Below, in pieces: positions 18,039-25,178 of a stretch of 64,000 nt of DNA. Position numbers and translations under genes: made by a program. The DNA comes from RHLJ01 sp965222205. GTDB lineage: Bacteria; Bacteroidota; Rhodothermia; Balneolales; Balneolaceae. The notes under the pieces are model-generated. The model was not told the origin of the DNA, did not search any database, and saw only the letters and a program-made list of their open reading frames with translations. Positions within the stretch are counted from its first letter, which is position 1. Each line of letters opens with the position of its first letter. The DNA is taken from assembly GCA_965222205.1 (NCBI GenBank), contig OZ244932.1:1736001-1800000 (forward strand), read 5' to 3'.

Positions 18039-20864
18039 TTAGCTCCCAAACCAGTAGCTGAATTTCACCAAAAATACGTTGGTTGGTTCAGGTTCAAAGA
18101 TGTCGGCCAAATCCCGAAAGAAATCGAAATTACCATTTCCTATTCCCCCTCTGCGTTGCTGCTGCCATACCAGAAAAAAGGTGGAACCGGGTTTATACTC
18201 CCATCGAAAAACCGCGTTTCCCTGTAGTGCCCGGCTGGTAAAATCACTTGCTCTACCCTCTGAAAAATAAAACTCCCGATTTCCGTCCTCGTCCACATCT
18301 ACTTCATAGCATGATCCTATGGTATTTCCTGAGTCATCGGTACAGTCTGTGTTAATGCTGAGTTGATCCTCCGTGAATGAATTAAATCCGAATCCACCGG
18401 GATTAGTAAACTGCTTCAGGTTTGAATATCTCCCTGAAAAAATAAATGGTCTGACATACGTTTCAAGGCTCATAGAGGTACTGAAAGTCCAGTTTAACCG
18501 AATTGGAATGGATAGGTTGGTACTTCTGAAATCTGCAAAAATATATCTGTTTCCGAAGGTCACATCCGGATCAGGGTCGCCGGAATTGTAGGATGTACGT
18601 GTTACGAATTGATCTTCATCCAGCTCGAATCCAATTTGAGGACCTGCAGTAAATTGAATAAAGGTAGTTGGGCGATAGGATACATTAGCCCAGTAATAGT
18701 CATCATACTCTTTACTTATATCTCTTCTGTGGAATTGTCCCGTGGTGAAGGATAAATCTTTAGACTGGTCGGTCCCGATATTGAAGTTAAAATTATAATC
18801 GCCATTAAATTGCATTATTGGCCCACCCCGGGTTAGGCGGTCATTAGGGCGTGACATTGAAAAGTTAATATTAGCATTTAAATACCACTGATTCTGGAAT
18901 CTGGCAAATCCTCCAAGGTTGTAATTATGCCAGATTCTGTCTCCATCATAATTCCATCCATGCAAATGATAACTCCACAACTCCCAGGATTGAAGTTTTT
19001 TAGGATCAGTCTCCTGATATTGAAATGCAAAAGCCAAGCCTCTGTAATCAGCCCGGTTCTGAAATCCTAAATCATTAGTCTCATATCCCGGACTTACTTC
19101 CGAATATGTTATTGAGCCGGTAAAGTGATCTCCGGATGATTTCCTTAAGCTTAATTCCGTAGCAAAACCTTCTAAGCTTGTTTTATTAGGGTCAACGCTC
19201 AATTCGTCGGAATCTACTCGTTGATAATACCGTTGAGGGGCTCGTTGCGCATTTTCGATAGTTTCTGCTGAGCCGTTTATCTGGCTTACTGAAAATGCAC
19301 CACTCATAACGTACTCTCTGTCATTCCAGTTATGCTCAAAATCAGCACCGGTTACATAGGCTGATTCTCTTAAATAGCTTTCGAAATAAGTGCCATCAAT
19401 ACTTCTATTCACTGCGCTTAGAAATCCTCCGGCTACGGTATTTCCTTCATTTATATCTTTTTTAACTCTTCCGACGAAGTAATTAGTCGCTGGTTCAATC
19501 GTATATTTTCCTGAAGTCTCGCCTAGTACACTTCCCTGATCTACAGTAAATGACCCCATTTCCTCAAGAGTATACGCGTTTAACACTCCTATAGACCAAC
19601 CAGACTTTGTTTTACCACTTATTTTCGCTGCTGCTGCAATGCTGGTTTGGTTCGGTAAATCCTGATACCTGGAACTCACACTATCAGGATTATAGACATT
19701 GTTTCCGTTGAAGCTGTTGTACTCACTTAAAGAACCCTGAGGAGATCTCCCTATTCTTCTGGAGTAAAATGTGCTAGGATTCCCGGCGGTATTATAGGTT
19801 CTGGTACTTCCAAAGCGGAAGATATCATTTCCTTCCAAAAAGAAAGGTCTTCGCTCACTAAAGAATATTTCAAATTGCGAGAGATTGATGGTTGCAGGAT
19901 CGGCTTCAACCTGTCCAAAATCAGGATTGATAGTTGCTGTTAATGTTAAATCTGAGGTGAGCCCGTATTTAACATCTCCTCCTACCCCAAAGGTAACGGC
20001 ATTTTCTTCGTAATATGGATTGTTTGAATCCCCGTCCGCTTCTCTTGTTAATGAAGATGACGCATACGGTGTGATCTCAAGCCGGCTTGGCTCTTCCAGA
20101 TTTGTGATGCCATTTAAGCGACCAAATTTTGATACTACTCCTGCCTCAGTCTGAGGTGTGGGAGCCCAATAGTTAGACTCGTTGTTCCTGGCTATTCTCC
20201 TCTGGAAATTAACTCCCCAGCTTTGAGTAGCATCGCTGGAACTGAATCGTAGTTGCGATAACGGAATCTTCATTTCAACCGACCAGCCATTAGATTGCAT
20301 TTGAGATCTTGCTTCCCATACAGCATCCCAAAGCACATCTTCGCTGGTATCATCAAAATACAGAATATCTTTCTGTACTCCCCTTGGGTTTACCGCAAAA
20401 GTAAACGCCGTTCGTTTATCGTTATAACTGTCAAAACTGATGTACACCCAGTCGCTTGAGAAATTCCCATCTCTTCGAAACAACGGGCTTGTTGTCGAAT
20501 CGATAGAAGACTCATGCGCCATAACCCCTACATACACATACTTATCAGTATACAAAATCTGAATTTCTGTTTTTTGAGTGGGATTCCCCCCATCATCAGG
20601 AAATCGCTGTGTAAATCCTGTTGCCACCGGAGCGGTTTGCCAAATAGCTTCCTTCAGAAATCCATCCAGGGTGATTTCATCCCCTGAAATCCTGATCGCG
20701 TCCATCGTTGGGGAATCTTCACTTCCATACCTATAATCTGTTTTTGAGTTAAGTACAGTTGTTGATGTTTTGCTGATGAGTGTTTTAGAAGGAGCCCGAT
20801 TTTGCGCATCTGCTTTCGATCCGATTAAAAAACATACTATGAGCAGGGGTAGCATTTTTTTCAT
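18039..20864 (-). CDS. DUF5916 outer-membrane protein with CBM9-like N-terminal domain (paralogue 1)
   Basis: This 941-residue protein starts with a clear signal peptide (MKKMLPLLIVCFLIGSKADAQ). A CBM9-like domain follows (ITLDGFLKEAIWQTAPVATGF, then ILYTDKYVYVGVMAHE), and then the long DUF5916 beta-strand region with NPDFGQVEADPATINLSQFE. The end is FLVKFSYWFGS, as in the downstream paralogue 147 bp away. Compared with its partner it carries extra loop sequence, including a Cys-containing acidic insertion (CTDDSGNTIGSCYE). It probably sits in the outer membrane. It is downstream of the sigma/DUF4097 cluster and could share its regulation, but a 123-bp gap separates them. Confidence 0.88.
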   Translation of the reverse strand: MKKMLPLLIVCFLIGSKADAQNRAPSKTLISKTSTTVLNSKTDYRYGSEDSPTMDAIRISGDEITLDGFLKEAIWQTAPVATGFTQRFPDDGGNPTQKTEIQILYTDKYVYVGVMAHESSIDSTTSPLFRRDGNFSSDWVYISFDSYNDKRTAFTFAVNPRGVQKDILYFDDTSEDVLWDAVWEARSQMQSNGWSVEMKIPLSQLRFSSSDATQSWGVNFQRRIARNNESNYWAPTPQTEAGVVSKFGRLNGITNLEEPSRLEITPYASSSLTREADGDSNNPYYEENAVTFGVGGDVKYGLTSDLTLTATINPDFGQVEADPATINLSQFEIFFSERRPFFLEGNDIFRFGSTRTYNTAGNPSTFYSRRIGRSPQGSLSEYNSFNGNNVYNPDSVSSRYQDLPNQTSIAAAAKISGKTKSGWSIGVLNAYTLEEMGSFTVDQGSVLGETSGKYTIEPATNYFVGRVKKDINEGNTVAGGFLSAVNRSIDGTYFESYLRESAYVTGADFEHNWNDREYVMSGAFSVSQINGSAETIENAQRAPQRYYQRVDSDELSVDPNKTSLEGFATELSLRKSSGDHFTGSITYSEVSPGYETNDLGFQNRADYRGLAFAFQYQETDPKKLQSWELWSYHLHGWNYDGDRIWHNYNLGGFARFQNQWYLNANINFSMSRPNDRLTRGGPIMQFNGDYNFNFNIGTDQSKDLSFTTGQFHRRDISKEYDDYYWANVSYRPTTFIQFTAGPQIGFELDEDQFVTRTSYNSGDPDPDVTFGNRYIFADFRSTNLSIPIRLNWTFSTSMSLETYVRPFIFSGRYSNLKQFTNPGGFGFNSFTEDQLSINTDCTDDSGNTIGSCYEVDVDEDGNREFYFSEGRASDFTSRALQGNAVFRWEYKPGSTFFLVWQQQRRGGIGNGNFDFFRDLADIFEPEPTNVFLVKFSYWFGS

Positions 20865-20987
20865 AATGTATGTGGTCTGGCCTTGAACCCGGCAAAGTGC
20901 TATTCAAATGATAACATTCTGCCGGATTAGCAATTATTTGTTCTAATAAGGTTGACGGGGAGAATCGCTTAGCGTTTCTCTGATTTA

Positions 20988-21791
20988 CTAGTTTTTACTT
21001 ATTTCTATATCGCCATGCAGTGTCTTGAACAAAAACTCAGGACCTCCGCCATTTACTGTTCCGGTAATCCATTTATTTACGGTTACGGTATACTTTCCGT
21101 CTCCACTTGATATTTCGGAAGCACTGGAAGACCGGTCAATATTTATATCGAAATTCGTAAAAACATCTCCATAGTCGGTTTTCATTTTCCCGGTAAACTT
21201 GGTGTCTGCCGGAAATGAAATTTCTATATCGCCATTAAGCCCTGTAAAAGACATCGGAGTATTTGGCGTTACTGAAACCATGGAAACTTCGATATCTCCG
21301 TTCACGCTGTTTACTACTACAGATCCACCAACCCGCATCATTTCAACATCGCCATTCGTAGCCCGGACTTCATGTTCGCCTATAACTCCTTCAATGGAAA
21401 GATCACCGTGAGTTACCTGAACATTCATTGAGAAGTTTTTGGGCACCCAAACTTCCAGATCCAGATCGTGTGAATTAGGGGCCGTTTTTATGCGAACTGT
21501 ATTATTGTCTTCTGTGATTTCCAGGCCTACACCATTAGTAGAAATTCTGCGTAGTCCGTTTCTGCTGTAACCGTTTTTGTCATCATCATCTTCTCCATCA
21601 AAAACGACTATTACATCATTGCCATCATGTGCTTTAATGATAATATCATCAGCAAAAACAGCATTTAAATTTAGTTTACCAGGACTGCCCGGATTCGTTA
21701 ATGGTACCCGCAGATCATCCTGACCTAAAACGATTCCGGATGTAATTGCCAATATGCCCAATAAGTAGATAATTGATTTTACTCTTTTCAT
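20988..21791 (-). CDS. DUF4097-type beta-solenoid secreted protein (second of pair)
   Basis: The start is set at MKRVKSIIYLLGILAITSG, which makes a normal signal peptide ending at VLGQ; a Met 17 codons upstream overlaps the preceding gene. The 267-residue product is a run of short beta repeats of the type GDISVEGVxGxxxVxxxNGDVE, the DUF4097 (adhesin-like, polymer-forming) pattern. The repeating NGDIEVSM/NGDIEISF phrases are clear. It is the last gene of the ECF sigma, HEAT, DUF4097, DUF4097 series. Proteins of this kind are often under anti-sigma control and may sense or coat the envelope; the actual role is unknown. Confidence 0.82.
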   Translation of the reverse strand: MKRVKSIIYLLGILAITSGIVLGQDDLRVPLTNPGSPGKLNLNAVFADDIIIKAHDGNDVIVVFDGEDDDDKNGYSRNGLRRISTNGVGLEITEDNNTVRIKTAPNSHDLDLEVWVPKNFSMNVQVTHGDLSIEGVIGEHEVRATNGDVEMMRVGGSVVVNSVNGDIEVSMVSVTPNTPMSFTGLNGDIEISFPADTKFTGKMKTDYGDVFTNFDINIDRSSSASEISSGDGKYTVTVNKWITGTVNGGGPEFLFKTLHGDIEISKN

Positions 21792-21807
21792 GATTCTTCT
21801 ATTTGTA

Positions 21808-22896
21808 TTATGATTTTCTTGTGCGGATGTAGACATCGCCATTAACCAATTTGAATCCCATTTCTATGTCTCCGTTACCAAATTGAATGGGAGATGTATT
21901 ATTGATTTTATAGCGATAGCCGTCTCCTTGCTGTTCCTTGTTCAATCGGTTAGGGAGGCGTTTTACATGCTCAAAATCTGTGTATAATTCACCGTGTAAA
22001 CTTTCCATAGTTACAACGGCTGATAAATCTTCCGGAGAATAAATTTCTATAGTTCCATTAACAGTCTGGAAATCAGTGTCTTCTTTAGGGCTGCGGGTAT
22101 ACCATACCTCTATATCTCCATTAACCGTATTGGCAGTAGTATAGCCCTGTACGTCTTTTACGGTTACCGAACCATTTACATTATTCGCTTTAACCTTGTT
22201 ATCCATTTTTTCTACCTCTACATCCCCACTGTTTACTGTAGAAGCTGAAACGGCGAGGTTTTTAGGAAGCTTGATTTCAAGATCATAATGGGCCCGAATT
22301 CGATTTCGGTCGTTATCATCCCAATGCCAGTGGTAGTCTAATCTTCCTTTTCGGAATTCCACATGGGCATTTGGAGAATCTACATAAACGTAGAGTTTCC
22401 CTTCATATAAATGGGTTTTTAATTCATACTCAGAGGCTTCCTCTTCTGATATATTGCCTCGCTTCTTCCAAAGTTCTTTGGATGCTTCAATTAGAATATC
22501 ATCTTCTGAATAACCGGTTACTTTTACATCTCCATTAATATTCTTGATAACTATTTCAGTATCGTCGTCGAATTCATCAGAACTAACAAGCATACTGATC
22601 TCTTTTCTGTACGGATCTGTATTTCTTCCCTGATCATCGTACCAAAACCCGTCTTGATAACCTTTGAGGTAATTCAATTCCTGGAAATCGAATTCAGGCA
22701 TTTCGAAATTGAACTCGAATTCGGGCATTTCAAAACCGAAATTATGTTCGAAGTCAAAATCGAAGTTTATATCCATAGGCATTTCGATTGCCACAGCGTG
22801 ATTGATTTGGTCGTTAATATCAATGTTCACAGTCTGGCTGAATCCTGTATTTGAAACCAGGAAAAGTGCTATTAAAGTGATTAATATTTGTTTCAT
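21808..22896 (-). CDS. DUF4097-type beta-solenoid secreted protein (first of pair)
   Basis: This 362-residue protein has a signal peptide (MKQILITLIALFLVSNTGFSQT). An unusual Phe/Glu/Met/Asn-rich low-complexity segment follows (about 40-75, repeats of the FEMPEFEFNFEMPEF kind). Then come beta-solenoid repeats (EIVIKNINGDVKVTGYSEDDILIEAS, VNSGDVEVEK, VNGDIEVWYT) typical of DUF4097. Its start overlaps the upstream HEAT gene stop by 4 bp, so it is translationally coupled. The downstream gene is a shorter relative with the same repeat style. The low-complexity N-terminal part is not shared. Confidence 0.82.
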   Translation of the reverse strand: MKQILITLIALFLVSNTGFSQTVNIDINDQINHAVAIEMPMDINFDFDFEHNFGFEMPEFEFNFEMPEFDFQELNYLKGYQDGFWYDDQGRNTDPYRKEISMLVSSDEFDDDTEIVIKNINGDVKVTGYSEDDILIEASKELWKKRGNISEEEASEYELKTHLYEGKLYVYVDSPNAHVEFRKGRLDYHWHWDDNDRNRIRAHYDLEIKLPKNLAVSASTVNSGDVEVEKMDNKVKANNVNGSVTVKDVQGYTTANTVNGDIEVWYTRSPKEDTDFQTVNGTIEIYSPEDLSAVVTMESLHGELYTDFEHVKRLPNRLNKEQQGDGYRYKINNTSPIQFGNGDIEMGFKLVNGDVYIRTRKS

Positions 22897-23681
22897 AATA
22901 ATACCGCAATTGTGTTTTCAACTTTCTGTTTGGTAGCGCCTGCAAGGTCTTTTTCATTGATCAGGCGTTGAAATTCATTCGCAGAGTTTTTAACCCCAAG
23001 TTCAACCATAGCATCAGCCAGGGTAACGATTACGATATCGTCATCCTGATTCGCAATCGATTTAACAAAGCCTTCGCGAACCATTGGGTCATTACCCCAG
23101 CGGGTTAACGCCTCAATGGTTTGAACTCTCACATTGATACTTTCATCATTATTGAGTGTAAAAAGAAGAGCGCGAATAGCTTTTTGATCAACAGAAGGCA
23201 GCTGAGTGCTTATGTTGACTGCCTTCAAACGATCGGTGGTACTTGGTCCCTCCAGCATACTTACCATCATCATTTCCCGCATGGTTTGCATTTCAGAGGT
23301 CAATTCCTGGATTTCCGATTCATTACCACCTATATGATTGCCAACAAATCCTCCAACAATCAAAAGAACAAAAGCGTATGCCACACGCGGCATTGTTACC
23401 TGATTCAAGAACTCGCTCAGTCTTTCACGGATAGCTTCCCGAATGGACATTCGGGTATTTCCTTTTTCTTCCTCTAACATGGAGTAAAAACGGCTATTCA
23501 GTTCCTTAGAGGGCTCTGGTACCTGAATCATGTCCAACTCGTCATGCAGTTGCTCCACGGCCCGGAAATCGATAAAGTCGATGTCACCTCTTGCGATCAA
23601 CTCCTCGACTTGTTTTTTACCTTCATCGTCAAGCGTACCTTGCAGATAATCGGCGATTAGTTGTTGATTTTTTTCACTCAT
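22893..23681 (-). CDS. Membrane anti-sigma-like protein with HEAT repeats
   Basis: The start is taken as MSEKNQQLIADYLQG, overlapping the sigma gene stop by 8 bp; an ATG five codons upstream is also possible. The 262-residue protein has a short cytoplasmic part of anti-sigma type (LIADYLQGTLDDEGKKQVEELI). One membrane helix (about 95-112, VAYAFVLLIVGGFVG) follows, then HEAT-like helical repeats (ALLFTLNNDESINVRVQTIEALTRWG and similar). No zinc HxxxCxxC motif is visible, so it would be a non-zinc anti-sigma. The role is inferred from its position directly after an ECF sigma gene and before two secreted proteins. Confidence 0.78.
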   Translation of the reverse strand: MSEKNQQLIADYLQGTLDDEGKKQVEELIARGDIDFIDFRAVEQLHDELDMIQVPEPSKELNSRFYSMLEEEKGNTRMSIREAIRERLSEFLNQVTMPRVAYAFVLLIVGGFVGNHIGGNESEIQELTSEMQTMREMMMVSMLEGPSTTDRLKAVNISTQLPSVDQKAIRALLFTLNNDESINVRVQTIEALTRWGNDPMVREGFVKSIANQDDDIVIVTLADAMVELGVKNSANEFQRLINEKDLAGATKQKVENTIAVLL

Positions 23682-24240
23682 GGCTGTATTCCTCACTTAG
23701 CGTGGTTACAATCTGTTTTAGTTCTTTCATTGCCCTGAACATCCGCACTTTTACAGCGCTTTCTGTTACGCCCTGTATCTCTGCTATTTCAGCATATCTA
23801 AGCCCTTCGAAACGACTTAGCAATACTACTTCCTTTTTATCTTCATCCAGTTGTTCAATAGCTTTTTCCAATAAAATTTTCTTTCGATTTCGTTCATCCA
23901 TTTCCGCATATCCGGCCGGAACTTCACCCGGGATTCGCTCTTCGTCAAGAATTTCGTCCTCCCTTCGCCGCTTCTCTTTACGATAGTGGTCGATGTGGGC
24001 ATTGCGCGCGATGCTGAACATCCAGGTGGTGAACGATCCTGTGCCGGAGTACGTGGTTCGATATTTGAGCATACGCTCGAACACCGATTGAACAAGATCT
24101 TCGCTAAGTTGAGACTCAAAAGTTTTACGATAGAAAAAACTGAATAATGGACGATTATATCGCTCGAAGAGCAGCCCCAGTTTATCCAGGTCTCCGTCCT
24201 TCACTTTCATCATTAAAGCCTTGTCTGTCGTAGAATCCAA
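23674..24240 (-). CDS. ECF RNA polymerase sigma factor
   Basis: This 188-residue sigma-70 family protein has region 2 (LVQSVFERMLKYRTTYSGTGSFTTWMFSIARNAHIDHYRKEKR, with the -10-binding helix) and region 4 (LSRFEGLRYAEIAEIQGVTESAVKVRMFRAMKELKQ, the -35-binding helix-turn-helix), joined by an acidic linker. There is no C-terminal extension. It is the first gene of a four-gene operon with an anti-sigma-like HEAT protein and two DUF4097 proteins, an arrangement suggesting an envelope-stress regulon. Confidence 0.94.
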   Translation of the reverse strand: MDSTTDKALMMKVKDGDLDKLGLLFERYNRPLFSFFYRKTFESQLSEDLVQSVFERMLKYRTTYSGTGSFTTWMFSIARNAHIDHYRKEKRRREDEILDEERIPGEVPAGYAEMDERNRKKILLEKAIEQLDEDKKEVVLLSRFEGLRYAEIAEIQGVTESAVKVRMFRAMKELKQIVTTLSEEYSHE

Positions 24241-24372
24241 TATTACTTCTAATCCCGTTTAGCGTTCTCGCTCATGTACACTGAAGAGTTTGGGAAAGGT
24301 TACAAAAAAAAGTTGTGAGAAATGAGGCATGAGGTTTGAGGAGTTGTTCTAATTCTGATTCGAGCAAGAACC

Positions 24373-24393
24373 TGTGCAAAATCAGAGGGAGGA
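24373..24393. repeat. Partial palindromic repeat at the 3' end of the DUF559 gene
   Basis: The sequence TGTGCAAAATCAGAGGGAGG here matches the right end of the full element at 24951-25006 (AAAATCAGAGGGAGGA is shared). The stop codon of the nuclease gene (bases 24382-24384) lies inside it, so the last few residues of the protein are encoded by the repeat. Confidence 0.6.
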
Positions 24394-24780
24394 CTCACGA
24401 GCTTCTAGTTCAACAATCGCCTTCAAAACCTCTCTCCTAACATCATCCATATTCTCCAGCACCTTTTCATCAGCAAACCTTATAACAGTAAAACCAAAGT
24501 CTTCTAACTCCATTTGTCTTTTTAAGTCTCTGAATCTTACATCTAATTGATTATGCGAACTCCCATCTACTTCAATAATTAGTTTTAACTCCTGACACAT
24601 GAAGTCAGCTATATAATTCAAAACAGGACGCTGTCTTTTAAAAGTGTATCCCGTTTGATTTTTGGATAAAGCATATTTCCATAAGCATGCTTCTGCTTTG
24701 GTTGCTTTCTTTCTGTTTTTTGATGCAAGAGTTTTGAGCTTTTTATTGTAGCCGAAGTTGTTGGATTTATCTACTTCCAT
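24382..24780 (-). CDS. DUF559 (Vsr-like) endonuclease-domain protein
   Basis: This 132-residue protein of the DUF559 family has a PD-(D/E)XK-type fold related to very-short-patch repair endonucleases. The family layout is present: KKATKAEACLWKYALSKNQ, then FKRQRPVLNYIADF with Asp59, then LIIEVDGSSH with Glu70 and Asp72 as likely metal ligands, then the FTVIRFADEKVLENM helix. The function of this family is not settled. The last residues (ARESSL) fall in a palindromic repeat. Two more full repeats lie just beyond its start, so the gene is embedded in repeat sequence. Confidence 0.85.
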   Translation of the reverse strand: MEVDKSNNFGYNKKLKTLASKNRKKATKAEACLWKYALSKNQTGYTFKRQRPVLNYIADFMCQELKLIIEVDGSSHNQLDVRFRDLKRQMELEDFGFTVIRFADEKVLENMDDVRREVLKAIVELEARESSL

Positions 24781-24843
24781 GGTTTGGTCTTTTCTTAGTT
24801 AGACCGGGATGAGAGGGATTCCTTACAAAGTTTTTCTCAGATC

Positions 24844-24900
24844 ATCCTCTCCCTGATCCATTCGTAAGCGAATGAATCTGTCCCTCTCCGAAGAGGGACA
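24844..24900. repeat. Palindromic repeat element, copy A
   Basis: Two adjacent palindromes: CATTCG/CGAATG (24859-24874, loop 4) and the perfect 9-bp TGTCCCTCT/AGAGGGACA (24879-24900, loop 4), preceded by CCTCTCCCTGAT. It has the same architecture as copy B, in the opposite orientation, 50 bp away. Confidence 0.7.
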
Positions 24901-24950
24901 CTTTTGAGGCCTCACTTTTTAACTAGCCAAATTCCAAGTTAAGGCTTCGA

Positions 24951-25006
24951 CTGTCTCCCTTTGGAGGGAGACAGATTTTCCGCAAATGGAAAATCAGAGG
25001 GAGGAT
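24951..25006. repeat. Palindromic repeat element, copy B
   Basis: Two adjacent palindromes: the perfect 10-bp CTGTCTCCCT/AGGGAGACAG (24951-24974, loop 4) and the perfect 8-bp GATTTTCC/GGAAAATC (24974-24995, loop 6), followed by AGAGGGAGGAT. It is inverted relative to copy A. With copy A and the sequence to 25178 it fills most of the 398-bp gap before polA. Confidence 0.72.
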
Positions 25007-25041
25007 TGTAAGACAACTAACTATAAAACAACCCCATCGTC

Positions 25042-25149
25042 ATGCTGAAATCATTTCAGCATCTTAAGATCGAATTTTGATTTGGTTTCTTGCTTATTCA
25101 CGTCTCTAAACCTCACAAAGATCTTAAAACTTCCGAAGAATGCCTTCGG
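25042..25149. repeat. Further inverted repeats upstream of the polA 3' end
   Basis: A perfect 9-bp hairpin ATGCTGAAA/TTTCAGCAT (25042-25062, loop of 3) and a 6-bp hairpin CCGAAG/CTTCGG (25133-25149) are followed by the phrase TTCAGGATGA. That phrase recurs in other gaps of the window (about 44035, 48052, 48890). No gene is seen in 24781-25178. Confidence 0.5.
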
Positions 25150-25178
25150 CTAAGTTCAGGATGAAATCTCAATAGGAA

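Noticed and set aside
23591..23986. Plus-strand open frame with Ser-rich product
   Set aside because: It is antisense to the ECF sigma and HEAT genes; composition matches complementary-strand noise.
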